A DNA stretch of 64,000 nucleotides from Annulohypoxylon bovei var. microspora (GCA_022836615.1 MU405347.1:43650-107649), one strand, 5' to 3'. Positions 10,690 to 24,287 are shown, counted from the stretch's first letter. Program-made: numbers and translations. Notes: a model not told the origin generated them from the sequence alone.

Positions 10690-11930
10690 ATGGCACCACG
10701 ATCGGATTCGACGGCGGCAAGGCCAATAAACAATGACATAGACAATTACGATGTCGACGATGATCCCTTCGCCGAGTCTGGAAATGAAGCTCCCAGCAAC
10801 GATGCGCAATCCAAGAAACGCAAGGACACCACCGGCTTAGGAATTGATGAGGCTGTAGATGTACAGAAGAAGGCTAGAGTTCCAATTGTCAAATTAGATG
10901 AAGGCAGGTTAGTATTACCACAAAGTATCTGGGTAATATTGAAGAGTATATACTCATCAAGTCTAGATTATTATCCGAGAAGGGCATACCGAGACTACGA
11001 AGGAAAGCGCGCGATCTGAAGTTCAAGGGCAAAGGACATGAGGTATTTATATTTTAGAGGCATCATTATTAGAGAATCGTTGGACAGAAGTTGACAACGG
11101 TCTAGTTCTCAGATACTGCTAAACTGCTCTCGTTCTACCAATTATGGTTTGACGACCTGTTTCCCAAGGCGAAATTCCTGGACGCCGCGGCTATGGCAGA
11201 GAAGGCCGGCCATAAGAAATACATAAGAATGAAACGAATGGAGTGGATTGACGAAGGGAAGCCCAGACCGGCGGGCCTCGATGGGGATGACGATGATCTC
11301 TTTGGCGAGCCCAACGGCCAACCGGAGGAGCGTTCCGCCGCGATATTTCCCGCCAGGATTGCGCCGATATTCCAAAACCAGGGAAGCGAGAGGCCGCAGA
11401 CACCGCCACAAAATGATGTGCCTGACGATGAAGATATGGGTGATATCTACGGTGCTACTCCAGTAGCAGCAAAAACTACACAGCCCGCAGGTGCTTCCGT
11501 ATTTGGAAATGGGGGAACGAATACATCGTTGTTCGGAAATGACGGAGAACCCGATGAAGACGACTTAGATGCGCTGATGGCCGAAGAGGAGACTCAACGT
11601 ACGAAACCTACTTCTCTCTTTAGTAATGGTGGAAAGGCTACCCAACCACGAGATGAGCCGGACGAAGATGATCTGGATGCGTTAATGGCCGAGGCCGAAG
11701 CCCAACAAGGGTCTACGGGCCGAAATAATAACTCTGCCTCGAAACAGGCGCCGCCTGCTGCGAATCACGACGAGGATGATGATTTAGATGCATTGATGGC
11801 AGAAGCGGAAAACCAAGACCAGGTAAAACAGCCTGTTAATTCGAAGCCAAAGGAGGCAACAGATGTACCCAAAAATGGGGCAGACGCGGATGAAGAGGAA
11901 GCGATGGCTGAGATGGACGGCTTATGGTGA
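10690..11930 (+). CDS. csm3: Csm3/Swi3 (Tipin) replication fork protection protein
   Basis: Partner of Tof1/Swi1 in the fork protection complex, acting at stalled replication forks and in S-phase checkpoint signalling (family knowledge). Exons: 10690-10907, 10967-11042, 11106-11930; 372 aa. The Swi3 domain is split across all three exons: RLLSEKGIPRLRRKARDLKF, FSDTAKLLSFYQLWFDDLFP, MAEKAGHKKYIRMKRMEWI. Reading through the introns destroys it, which supports the junctions. The N-terminus is acidic and disordered. The C-terminal 200 residues carry three near-identical acidic units around DDLDALMAE plus a degenerate fourth (DEEEAMAEMDGLW) at the end. The repeats resemble an acidic amphipathic binding motif and may be a docking element; that is inference. 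Acceptor of intron 2 was chosen at 11105 because FSDTAKLL is conserved. Confidence 0.9.
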
Positions 11931-12541
11931 GAGTCAAGCTTGATAATGACAAACGGTATCATGACGCATAGGATGGCGTTCAGGAGTCTTTATAATGGCA
12001 TTGCCATAAGTGTTTGATCACATTACCATTAGTTTAATGTCTTGAATGGATTATCCATCTAGATACAATAAAAATACAACAATAAAGAGCTAAAAGGGGA
12101 GTCCCTAGAGCTCTCAAACAATCATACAGTATGACTCAACTTACAAGATGGATAACCTCTTCCCACACACACCACGATCCTCGATGTCCTCATACCCAGT
12201 ACATATTAACACAACCATACATCCTCACATGACGATCAACAGTTTTATAAACACCGAATTAAAATATTTCTCTCAAATATGATCATTTCCACCTGTCTCA
12301 ACTGGTTGTACCTCGGTACTATACTTAGGTACATATAAGCTTTATCGATAAATATTTAGGCGATCCACTCTACCACTTTTGACCCATTTGACTGTTGCAG
12401 CATCCCACCAAATCCACTTCCACTTCCGCTTCCTAGGAATATTACCGCCGGTAGTAAACGTCATTTTATGGTAACCTTCTAAATATATGTCGCTGTTGTC
12501 TGGGGCGTTTCTTTGAGTCGAAGTCGACGTATCAAAGAATC
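11931..12541. other. Intergenic: csm3 3' flank and ski2 promoter
   Basis: AT-rich. Includes short CCTCGGTACTATACTTAGGTACAT-like sequence related to the dispersed TAGGTACCTA motif near 12310-12335. No gene seen. Confidence 0.5.
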
Positions 12542-15500
12542 ATGGCGTCTCCAGATCTCGTGGAAGCTATTCAAAAGCTTCAAATTAGAGACGATACGAA
12601 TATCGACGATATCCTCTTCCAGCAAGGTCCCCGCAAACGGTTAAAGCAGGATCCCGCAGCACTCAAGGCAGAACTCGAGCAGAAATTCCTAACCCCTTCC
12701 AATACATTCTCTACAGAATGGCTCAACCGTCTACAGCAACGATGGGACTGTCCGACCGATCTCACCGAGCTCTTCCGCATTGCGCCGACGCAGACCCGAA
12801 CGGTTACACGCTTCCAGCGCCAGGGACTCGAGGGCAGAGTAACGGGATACAAGAATGTCACCGTACCTGCAAACAGTGCAACAGCCAAGAACTCGACCTC
12901 CCTGATGCGCAAACCTGGCGGTCGCGCTGATTTCGTTCGTGGGGCTGCCGGTTTCTTCCCTTTCGCGCCTGGTGGTATGGAAGGCGTTGAGGCAACCGCT
13001 GCTATAGAAGATCAGATGATGCGTTCTAGTGCCACCGGCACTCAGAACAAATTGGAACGTGTCATCAAGCTCGGTAACGAAGGTGGACTTCTCGAAGTAG
13101 CTCCTGGTATGGAGAGGGGTATTGACTTCAGTAAGAAGAAATCCAAGGTCAACGAAAAAGAAGCGAAGGCAATCGAAGATGAACTTGATCAAGAACCCGA
13201 GCAAGAGCCCGAGGCGGAGGACATTGATGGACATGCAGAAACCAATGGCATTGAAGAGGAACCCGACGACGAGGAATCCGAAGATATTGACTCCCTATTA
13301 CCGGTCGAGTTCCCAGCCTTGGAGCCGCATAGTAATCTTGCGGCGTCTAGCGCGAGAAAAGCTGGTCGGGAATGGGCTCACATGGTCGATATCAACCGCG
13401 ATATTACCAATTTCCGAGAGCTCGTCCCCAACATGGCCAGGGAGTGGCCATTTGAGCTCGATACCTTCCAGAAAGAAGCTATCTATCATCTTGAGAACGG
13501 TGACTCGGTTTTTGTTGCTGCTCATACGTCAGCCGGCAAGACAGTTGTAGCCGAGTACGCCATCGCGTTAGCTGCAAGGCATATGACAAAAGCTATCTAC
13601 ACATCGCCTATCAAAGCCTTAAGTAACCAGAAATTCCGAGATTTCAGACAGACTTTCGATGAAGTCGGTATCTTGACAGGCGATGTCCAGATCAACCCCG
13701 AAGCAAGTTGTTTGATCATGACGACAGAAATTCTAAGAAGTATGCTGTATAGAGGCGCCGACTTGATTCGAGATGTAGAATTTGTCATCTTTGACGAAGT
13801 CCACTATGTCAACGACTTCGAGCGTGGTGTAGTATGGGAAGAAGTTATCATTATGCTTCCGGAGCATGTTTCTCTTATCCTACTCTCGGCCACTGTTCCA
13901 AATACGTACGAATTTGCATCCTGGGTTGGTAGGACCAAGAAGAAGGATATATACGTCATTTCAACGCCGAAGAGACCTGTGCCCTTGGAACATTTCCTAT
14001 GGGCCGGCAAGAATATTCATAAGATCGTCGACAGCGATAAGAAATTCATCGAAAGGGGATGGAAAGAGGCAGATCAGGCGATCCGTGGAAGAGACAAAGT
14101 TCTTCCAGCACCCGCCGCTCGTGGTGGCGGCAATCAGCGAGGTAACCAACGAGGAGGCCCTCAACGCGGTGGTCAACAACGCGGTGGTCAGCGAGGTGGC
14201 GGCCAACAAAGGGGTAGAGGAGGACCCCCCAGAGCTAGCCATGCACCTGGACACATGGGTCGTGGTGGGCGACCAGGCGGTTTTTCGTCGGTCAACCAAG
14301 ACAAGAACTTATGGGTTCACCTCGTGCAATTCTTGAAGAAGAATACCCTATTGCCTGCTTGTATCTTTGTCTTCTCCAAGAAGAGATGCGAGGAAAATGC
14401 AGACGCATTGAGCAACCAAGATTTCTGTACTTCTCAGGAGAAGAGTCATATCCACATGATTATTCAGAAGTCAATTGCGCGTCTGCGACCCGAGGATCGA
14501 GTTCTACCTCAGATTATTCGTCTGCGCGAACTCTTGAGTCGAGGTATTGCTGTACATCATGGCGGTCTCTTACCAATTGTCAAGGAAATTGTTGAAATTT
14601 TATTCGCTCAAACATTGGTAAAGATCCTATTCGCAACCGAGACCTTTGCTATGGGTCTGAATCTACCAACAAGAACCGTGGTATTTTCCGGTTATAGAAA
14701 GCATGATGGCCATTCGTTCCGAAATCTCCTCCCGGGCGAATACACCCAAATGGCTGGCAGAGCTGGTCGTCGTGGACTTGATCCCGTTGGTTCCGTCATC
14801 ATTGTGCCTCCCGGCAGTGTAGACGAAGCACCACCAGTAACCGATCTTCAGAAGATGATACTGGACCCGCCTAGTAAGCTGCGGTCTCAGTTCAGATTGA
14901 CCTACAACATGATCCTGAACCTGCTCAGGGTGGAGGCGTTGAAGATTGAGGAGATGATTAAGCGCAGCTTCTCCGAACACGCCACCCAACAACTACTCCC
15001 GGAACACGAGAAGGCTGTCAGGATTTCCGAAGCCGATTTAGCCAAGGTGAAGCGGGAGCCATGTAAAATTTGCGATGAGTCCCTCGAGGCATGTCATCAA
15101 GCAGCAATGAACTACAAGCAGTTAACACTAGACCTCTACAAGGGTCTCTTAACTATACCCATCGGCAAGAAGCTATTCACACAATCACGATTGGTAGTGT
15201 TTAACAAAGATGGTGTACGAACACCAGGAATCTTGCTATCTAACGGTGTCAGCACAAAAATATCTGGAGGCCAACCAACTGTCCACGTGTTCGAGATCAG
15301 GACCGAGCGCGAAACTCGTGATTCGACAGATTTACTACCCTTCATTGAATCATTCCGATTTCTACTAACACCTCTCCCACGTCAGAGAAGGTCGATGCTT
15401 TCTCGGACCGTCCATGTACCACTTAGTGACATTGAATGTCTCACCGGGAAAATCACTACGGGGATCGTTCCCGAATTCTTCGAGCAGGGAGAGTCGCGCC

Positions 15501-16426
15501 AGAAAGCGAAAGATCGGATGTTAAGTATTTGCAAGACCTGGGATACGGATGTATGGAATGAAGTCAGCTTTGCCAAGATCAAGAACTTGCCGCTGCAGGA
15601 GATCATCGGGAAGCGCCGACAGGAGGAGGCTACTATTAAAGTTACCGCAACTACATATTGTCGGAACTTTTTGAAGCACGTAAGTCTTACACTATTCTGG
15701 TTTATTATCACTCCATTGTATGGGCTTATGCTAAACAAACTTTAGTTCGCCATGTGTCACGATCAGTGGCTTATCACGGAACATATTTCATCTCTCCGTT
15801 CAGCCCTAGCAGACCAGAATCTACAGTTATTACCGGACTATGAGCAGCGCATTCAAGTCCTAAAAGACCTTTCGTTTATCGACGACGATACCCGAATTCA
15901 ACTCAAGGGCAAGGTCGCATGCGAGATTCACTCGGCCGACGAGCTTGTCCTCACCGAGCTCATCCTCGACAACGTTCTCGCAGACTACGAACCAGCCGAG
16001 ATCGCCGCCCTACTCTCAGCCTTCGTGTTCCAGGAAAAAACAGAATCGGTGCCCAACCTCACGGGCAGCCTGGAGCGCGGCATGAAGACAATCATCGAGA
16101 TCAGCGAGAAGGTCAACACGGTGCAGACGGAGCACCAGGTGATCCAGAGCGCGGAGGACAGCAACGACTTCGTGTCTCGCCCGCGCTTCGGGCTCATGGA
16201 GGTCGTGTACGAGTGGGCGCGCGGCATGAGCTTCAAGAACATCACCGACCTCACCGACGTGCTCGAGGGCACGATCGTGCGGACCATCACCAGGCTCGAC
16301 GAGACCTGCCGCGAAGTCAAGAACGCGGCCAGGATCATCGGCGACCCCGAGCTCTACCAGAAGATGCAGACCGCCCAAGAGATGATCAAGAGGGATATTA
16401 CGGCCGTCGCTAGTCTGTATATGTAG
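12542..16426 (+). CDS. ski2: Ski2 DExH-box RNA helicase of the Ski complex
   Basis: Helicase of the cytoplasmic Ski complex (Ski2-Ski3-Ski8) that feeds RNA to the exosome for 3'-5' mRNA decay. Exons 12542-15679 and 15746-16426, joined over a 66-nt intron (GTAAGT...CTAAACAAACTTTAG); 1272 aa. The N-terminal Ski3/Ski8-binding region includes EWLNRLQQRWDCPTDL and FFPFAPGGM. RecA1 has AHTSAGKT (about residue 326) and DEVH (about 417), with SPIKALSNQKFRDF between. RecA2 has VHHGGLLPIVKE, FATETFAMGLNLP and QMAGRAGRRG. An Arg/Gly/Gln-rich insert (14110-14285, about residues 523-581, many RGG and QRGG units) lies between the RecA domains. The C-terminal DSHCT domain ends at MIKRDITAVASLYM. GC content rises sharply in the last 400 bp. 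Confidence is high; family length is about 1200-1300 aa. Confidence 0.96.
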
Positions 16427-19237
16427 GTAGGTAGTTTAATCGCCTGTCTGACTTAGGGTGTCTTGCCTGGGAGCTAGGAGACCTGATATAGGAGAGCTTT
16501 GTCTAGAGGCTTAGCTGCGCAGTCAGTTACAGTTGTTATCGCATTCAGGGGCGAAATGGATGGATGGGAAAATCATGGCGGGGTAGGAATGGTCATGAGA
16601 TGAACGGTACGATGATACTGCTATGAAATGAAACTTGCTATTTGCTCTGATTATACCTTTTTGTTATTATTTAGTGATTTGATGTCTACCTTTCTGGATA
16701 CCGGTAGGTATGGGCGGTATTGTGTTTTGTTCGTATTAGCAATTTCCCTGTTTGTAGGTTAGGTGTGGTAAGGATGACAACCCCCTTTTTCCGTATATGA
16801 CTATTCTCACAAGTCATACTTCGCAAGTAAACTTTACTGCAGATTTGAGCAGATAATGAGAGGTTTTTAGGGTTATAAATTATGTAGTAATGATAGCCTA
16901 GCCGAACGGTGCGTAAGACTACATGAAAGAGCTATACAACATCGGGATTTGAGGTGTTTACTACATAGATATACACTTAATGTATCTACCTGGTGAGCTG
17001 ATTACAAGTTAATTCCTAAAGATAATCTAGAAACTTACTCATGATTAGAATGGATACCTACACATAGGAAGGTACGTATGTGCTAGGTATACTAACCTTC
17101 TAGGCTAACATACTGTATAATAATCAGCGGATTGCTAGGTAGGTTTCGATATTTTTGCCTTGAGCAATATTGTCTAGGTATTAAGTCTTATAAAACCTCT
17201 CTTGATCAATACGGATGATATAATTCCAATAATTCATCAAACATTAGAATGTTTTCATTTCATTATTCAGACCATCTGCATAATCCCTGTGATAATTCCA
17301 TTCGCAGGAACTTTGCTTTCCTCCTTACCTACAATCATTGGCGGTACGTTCTGGTACACCCTTATTCTGATTCATTAGGATAGGTACCTAGATACCTAGT
17401 CACTAGACTCTATCTAGTCTATCACAATGGACCCGGAGATATTGGACCAGCATCTGGAATACTTTTGGGGGTCGCCGTCCCCGCCTACGCTCGAATACTT
17501 CATTAAAACCACGGTCTAGGTTGTAAGTTGCCTTTTATTCTCTTCTCTTTCTCCTTTTACCTTTAACCACAGTGAGAGTTTTACTCGACTGCCCAACACA
17601 TCAACTCGACTCTAGCCAATTCTTCCCTTAAGCGTTCTGTCACCACAACCGCTTAACATGATTGTCTCGATTCCGACTACAACTCTATCCTAGCGTATCA
17701 TCACTATGAGAGAGAAATAAGCTAATTCTCATATTGCTATAAGGTGAAATTACTAATAACCTCTACCAAATACGATGCTTAACAAAAGCCTACATACTAT
17801 TATAAATTCTTCTTTAGCACTTAGTAACTCACCTCCACGCCCTCATATCATGGAATTCTTCTCCAAGTATTCTAGACCCTAACTTCGGTTTCGATCGCTC
17901 AAAGAAAATGGACGCACTTCTCCATTACCTGATAACTTCCAAGGCCTCTCAATGGACTCTGCTATGCGGACTCTTCATCCTCCGCCACGAAGCAAGTGGC
18001 GGCAGCTGAACGCAAGGACGAGAGGCGCAGACCATCATGTGGTCGAAATATGTTGGGGAATTGGTGGCAGAATAAAAGCCCCCAGACCAAGTTGCCGGAC
18101 TCTGAGAAGATTCAGCTATCCCTTTGAGCAAGAATAGGATAAATAATCGAGTGAATAGTTAGATGAAGAATGGTATCAAGGGGACAGAAAGGTTTGAAAC
18201 CGCCAAATTTCTAAGCACGAGAGACCTCAACTATGCTCACAGATCACAAGCCCCTTCGCATAATTTCTTGAATCAATCCATATTCAAATCATCTTCGATG
18301 GAGGGTACAGCTATTGACAAAGATGGGCTACAAGTTTCAATGGGAGAACCGCATTGCGTTCTTTTTATTTGAGTGCTGGCAATGGATTTGCTCAAGGTAC
18401 GAGCTCTTCGGGGCGTCCAATACCCCAGACTTGCTCGAGGGAAGTTTCCAGACTTCCCTCTCGCAGTGAAGAACACGATCATCTCCCCCCGTCTGCGCCT
18501 ACATGAGAAAGCACAATCAAGGGAGGGACACCAATCTTCCTCAACGCATAAGAATAACAACTCATTACTGAACGCCAACACTACAGACGTGCCATAATAA
18601 TTGGTAGCTCTAGGTAGGTATTTAATCTCAAGAACGATAACGAGCAAGGGAGTTTATATAAGAATAGCCAAGATAGGGATAATAAATCCACACTAGAATA
18701 CTTATTAGACGATTCATACATACCTTAGAGTAAATAGCAAGCTAGACATGCCGTCGTTCCCCTGAGAAATATATTCATTTATCAAGATGACCCCACAGAA
18801 TCACAATGTCAACAATAGGTATTAATCGGCGATACAGTAGGCAATACGCGGGAATTGAAAATTGTCTATAACTTCAACTCGACCTACGAGTCCCTCAAAT
18901 CGCGACCGCCGAAGGTAGCAAAGAGAGCAATATCTGTTTCTAGCCCCACTAATAAACAGCGCAGTATGTGCCCAAGGTAAAAAAATGAAAAGCCGGAACG
19001 CCAGACCCATCCCTTATGTCGTAATGCTAGGTAATCAAAGTTGGCCGTGCCGAATCAGTCACGTACTGATGCTGCGCCCTCTGCAACGTGTATGTAAATC
19101 CGCTTTACTCATCCCGCCACGAGCTGCGCAACGCGCTCCTCGCCTTCGCGCTCATCACCATCACCGCCACCACCTCCTCTACCCTCACTCCCGCCCCCGC
19201 TCCCATCGCCATCGCCACGGCCACGGCCCCCGGCCTT
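16427..19237. other. Gene-poor intergenic region, 2.8 kb
   Basis: Lies between the Ski2 3' end and the ESCRT-III 3' end. AT-rich in the first two kilobases, with several TAGGTA/TACCTA motif copies (around 16990-17150 and 17385-17400). A 30-codon open frame at 17427-17519 and small frames at 18163-18647 show no family resemblance. I see no transposon termini. Confidence 0.5.
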
Positions 19238-20027
19238 CTAAGCCCGCAGGGCCCTTAGCCTCTGCTGCAGGGCGTCCTCCTCCTCGGCGGTGGGCTCGGC
19301 GGCGGCGGCGGGCAGCGCGGGCTCGGCCTTGCTCGGCTGCGCGGCGTTGAGCTGGGTGTTGAGCTGGACGCCGGCGTCGTCGGCGAGCTTGCCGAGCAGC
19401 TCGTGGACCGCCTCCTCGGACACCTGCTGCGACGTCGTCTGCGAGATCGCGTCCTGGTAGATGCCGTTGTTGACGGCGTATTCTTCGTTCTGCTGCTTGA
19501 ACTGCTCGAGCGTCATGAGGGTCTGTTGGGTTTATGTTTATGTTAGTTAGTGTCCTGAGGTTATATTATGTATATATATAAATGTGTGTGTGTGTGTGTG
19601 TGTGGGTGTGGAAGGGAAACGCACGCGCTCGGGATTCGCGTTCCGCTGGGCGGCGCTCATGGTGCGCGAGGACTGCCCCATCATGTGCGTCATCCGGTTC
19701 ATGGCGTTGTTGGCCTGGATCTGCGACACGCTGAGCTCGGCCATGTCGGCCATCTGGTCCATCTGCTGGGCCAGGGCCTGCTTCGAGAGCAGCACCTTGG
19801 CCTTCTGGTACGCCTTCGCCGTGTCGCCCTTCTTCAGAAGCTCCTGGATCTGCTTCTTCAGGAGCGGGTCCTGCTTCGCGGCTTTCTGGGCCTCGCGGCG
19901 CGCTTGCTTGGCTTGGAACTGTTGGACGGTAGTGTTAGTGATGAGGTGGAGGGCTTCGGGGCTGGGGGTGGCATACGCGGGCCTGGAACTCGACTTGCAT
20001 GTCGCGGGCGAGTTGTCGGTTCGACAT
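19238..20027 (-). CDS. ESCRT-III (Snf7-family) subunit, CHMP1/Did2-like
   Basis: Small charged coiled-coil protein, 209 aa, from exons 20027-19977, 19918-19625 and 19522-19238. The first exon gives MSNRQLARDMQVEFQAR and restores a sensible N-terminus; the longer upstream frame (to 20119) lacks this and is probably 5' UTR. The body has ESCRT-III helices (QAKQARREAQKAAKQ, KKGDTAKAYQKAKVLL). The C-terminus has an Ala/Glu linker and the MIT-interacting motif LQQRLRALRA, the hallmark of CHMP1/Did2-type proteins that recruit Vps4. The core (MDQMADMAELSVSQIQANN...) is unlike canonical Did2, so assignment among CHMP1/CHMP2 types is tentative. Intron 2 (19624-19523) contains a (TG)n microsatellite. 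Function in membrane scission at endosomes is by family. Confidence 0.75.
19579..19610. repeat. (TG)n microsatellite
   Basis: About 24 nt of TG dinucleotide repeat, preceded by a short TATATATATA run, inside intron 2 of the ESCRT-III gene. Confidence 0.9.
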
Positions 20028-23000
20028 CTTGGCTGGGTGGGGAGATAAGCGTAAGGGTTCGTGGATTGATGGTAGTAGCCGGTGATGGCTTCACAGATGG
20101 GGGCCAAGGGTTGGCTCAATCGAATACGCGTTCAATTTGTCGGGCAATATCGAAACGAGCGGAAAGGCTAGGAAATTTGTTGAGAAGGTCGTCGTCGTTA
20201 GGAAAGATACGGAATAGAGTTGCGGTTCGGTGTTCTAGCCCAGTCGGCAGCCGGGCATTTCTTGGTGGGGCGAAGTTAAACGCCTCTCTCTGACGAATGA
20301 CGAATGACGCAGTTCAGTGGATTTTTGTTAGGTTCGCCGGAGGAGGCAACTGTCAAGCCACATATTTCCCCCGTATTTTAGCCACTCTTTATCGATAAGA
20401 CATAATCTGCACAGTCTGCACAGACATGCACAAAATTTATTAAAGGGTGTGATGTTTCATAATAGTATCCAATCATCAACATTGCATGTGCCTATGACCG
20501 TTGATCATGTTTTATGATATTTCTACTGTCTAAATGATATGTTCGACTGCAAGAAACAAACAAGCTTTTGAAGAGGATCCCGAGACCCCTTGTTTGGATA
20601 GATGGGATCGAGCGTTTTCAAGATGTTCGTCACTTTGCTAGTGACTACGCTGCCTGGATCGATTACCTCGCTTACTGTATCAGAAACATCTACTTAGAAG
20701 GAAGGGAGATGCAGAGTAATTTCCCTTCATCAGATAGGGATGCTACTGTCTTTCCCTTTTCCCTCCCCGGATCACGCGGTTTGGGATATCAATAGGAAAA
20801 GAGGAAAAGGGAGTTCTATGAAGGGACTCCAATTACGAAGAGATGACGAGTAGCATGATAATATCATGTTAGACTTGTTGGCGTTGTTAGAGAAATGGTC
20901 AAAGGCTTAGACAGGTTTAAGCCTGCTGTTATCTATGTAGCATTCGAGATAATTATTTTCGTAATACGCCAAAGTCGAGATACTAATTTAGCAACAAGTC
21001 TAACGTTCGTTATGCGAGATAGCCAATATCTTCCTTAGGGTTCTCCTCGCATTAATTGAATCGTAGATAGTTTACGACTGACTGTCGTACCTAGAACGGC
21101 TGAGATAGGCTAGCGAACGCCGGCCTGGTCGCTGAATACGCCGGGGCGATTAGATCGTCGTAAGATTTTAAGGGTGCCTAGTCAGCCCTAGAACCTGACG
21201 TGAGGCCATAGAACAATATTGGAACGTAGGAGAACGAGATAGGAAACCTAGCGCATATCTTGTTCTATAGCAAGTAATTGCTCGACATCATCGTATCGTC
21301 AGCTTCATCACCAGAAAGATAGCCATATTGTGCGACTTTTATTAGAATTCATTGATATTGAATATGAACTGGTGAACTAGTATCGTATCGTATCTCGTCC
21401 GTGTTGGCGTATTGTCGTGCATAATCTTGGGGGCCTCGTGTTCAAATATGGGGACTTCGCTTGAGATGTCCGAGTTGCCCTTGTCGGAGACGGGAGGCAA
21501 TAAGAAAAGGGGGCGGCCGGAGAATATCCTCATTGGTGCTCGGGACCATCCATTCATAAGGGGGCTTGGGGCTAGAACTTCTAGGTCCCCAAGGTCCGCC
21601 CACAATTTCCTGAAACAGGCGTCGTGTAGGACCCATATTCAGCACTCCGTCACCTGCCTCGTTTTGACTCCGGCCGTTTGACTTTGTAACGATTCGTATG
21701 TATGTGCGTTAGCCATCGTGAAGGTCATAGCATAGACTAGGTTGGTATGGCCGACGTGATAGTAAACAAGATTTCAAGCGAAAGAAGGAAGGGAGGCAAT
21801 GTCTTTCCTCCAATCAAGGGGGTTGGATGCTTTGAATATTGTCCATCAATTGGAGAAATGGAACATGTGCTCCTTATTGTAGGCACCGACATAGCTGTTG
21901 TGTAGGGAGTATACTACCTACAAACGCAGCTAGGAGATTATCAAATCCATATGACCTTTACTCACCTTTCACCTTGCCCTAAACTAGCTAATCCCTAGAG
22001 GCGTGACACTGAAAGTGCATGAAGGTGTTGCGCCTTCATCTGCTCCATCTAGATCTGCTGATATATTAAGCCGGATTTTGCGGGGAAATTGCGAGTTCGA
22101 ATGCGACGTTCGGATGGCCCGAGATCCACCGCGCTCGCGGAACTTCGGCTGCTCAATTTGAAGCGGAAGGTGTTTGGATTTGTGGAATTCGAGAGCAACG
22201 GACGGAAGCAAGGAAGGTCTGAGAGATCTCCTTTTAAACAGTGTTTCATTGTCCGACGAATTACAGGCAGGTTTGGCCGAGAATGGTTGGTGGTCTGTCT
22301 GTGCATACTGCAAGAGGGATTCATTTGATGATTTTCATCTTTATTGAGATTCGCGAAATGTTTGACATGGCACAGGAATCCTCTTCGTCAGCCACTGATT
22401 TCAGATTAAAACCAACGTCGCACGATGATACCTAGAATGAGATAATTTATTCGATGCGAGTTGGCGGCTTCGAGGGAGGCTGAGTGTGCGCCGTAAGACC
22501 TAACCAACAATTTGCATAGCACAATACAGTAGTGCTGAAGTTATTAAATCAGCCCTAGTCACCATTAATAGACAAGTGCCGTATGCTGATTCCAGCGGGA
22601 TCCTTATTGGTCTGTTCGTTGGTTTGGATTAAAAAGAATGTCGACATCAACCCTGCGCAAAATCATCGTCGATCGAGGGGGCCAAGAGAATGGTTTGAGA
22701 TAGGGACAAAGTGAGATTGATCAACCAGGTCGTCGCGAGCGGAGTGGAGTTCTTTACGGGACAGCGGGAAGGAGAATAGTTTCCCGTATTGGCAGCTATT
22801 GTTTGCAGCTCACGAAATTTGACAGTCGAGATTTTGGACTCGGTCACAGTAATTTCCTACAAAATAGGTAAGACGATAAGGTCAGATTACCTACTACTAG
22901 GTACTGTCCTCCCTATTCTAGTATGTGCGATATGCGTACATGTACGCATGAGGACAATTTTGCCGAGCCCGTCCCAGAGTGAAGTAACAAACTGCTCAGT

Positions 23001-24287
23001 ATTGTAATTGAAGTCGGTCCCATATTGTAACAAGCCACATCGAGGCTTGAAAATCGTAAATCGAGATCCGAACCAAACCTCTGTAAAGACCGAATTTAGA
23101 AGCAAACTGCCTCGAAGGATCACAAGATTCTAGAACGACTCGAAATATCCCGGTCTGACCTGTATAATTACGTAGGCTAAGGAAACTTGAATTGATGTAG
23201 ATAGAATAAAATTTAAGCCTCGGTTTGAACCTAACGATCTTGAATCGTGTCGGTGATCGAAAGGAGGAAGAAAGTTCACGTTGGTGATGACTTCTCTGCT
23301 GCTTTTCGAGTCGGCTCCTTCGACACGCTGTATGTGCCGTACGTATATTTCTATGCTTCCAAGTAGATCATCACTAAATGAATAGGATGACATGCGATGA
23401 AGGATTGCCGTCCAGCTAATAATAATGCCGTTCCTGAAATCCTGGGTCTCTAACCTCAAAGTTTAGCTCTTCCCCAGATTCCGTCAAGAGGCCTTGTGGA
23501 TTTATCTGAGAATGCGGACGGCTTCGGTGGTCCTTCCGCCGTGGCTGGCCGACCACTTTGGCTCGGCGGAAATACAGGCTAATACCCCAGGTAGTTCTTG
23601 ATTAATTGCGAATAGATTATCTCCCAAACTCTCTCTTTTCCCTCTCGGAGACAACTCAGTTTTGTCTCGATTAATGAGTTGACAAATAGTGGATTTTCCC
23701 AATTCGTTCTTGTTGGAATTTGGGTGTTGGAGTCTAAAAATTTGTCTTGGTATTTGGATTTTGGAAGGCAATTACATGAACCGGCTGATGAATAAGTGCC
23801 AACATAGATAATCCTAAATAATCTAGATGTCATAGAAACGCTCATTAACTAACATGAAGCCTATTTCTGTATAATCCTAAAGCTTAATTTGATACCTAGT
23901 AATGGTGGTGATGGCGCGATTGTGATCGTACGTCATGAATCCCTTTACTCTATGTTGGTTTGGTTTAGAAGGTGAGGCTTCACAGTGAGGGCATGCAAGT
24001 CAGCGGCGGGCTGACATTTCTGGCTGACGAACGTGTCCTGCGTGTCCAGCTCACTGGGTGGATTAGTGGATTAGTGGACTGGTCTAGCTGCTAATAATAA
24101 CCACTGAGAGACTTGGGGCGTTTCCAAATAGGCTTCTGTCTCCGCTGATCGTATCGAAAACATAGAGGCTGAGGATCAACTCAACGCTTTAATCAGGGGC
24201 TCCGGCCACTAGAATGTCGCCATGGAATAGTTCGATTGCACTAAAGACCCTATTCGTAACAGCATGAATACAATAATCCACCTAAAA

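Noticed and set aside
17427..17519. 30-codon ORF in the 2.8-kb gap
   Set aside because: No homologous look, no convincing downstream exon, too short to support.
19568..20293. 241-codon + frame antisense to the ESCRT-III gene
   Set aside because: Leu/Arg/Gly-rich shadow of a real minus-strand gene with conserved splice structure.
20568..20795. 75-codon frame in the 5.4-kb gap
   Set aside because: No domain, no splice-linked continuation; length is expected by chance.
22049..22328. Overlapping 80-110 codon frames on both strands
   Set aside because: Three frames overlap antisense with no family resemblance.
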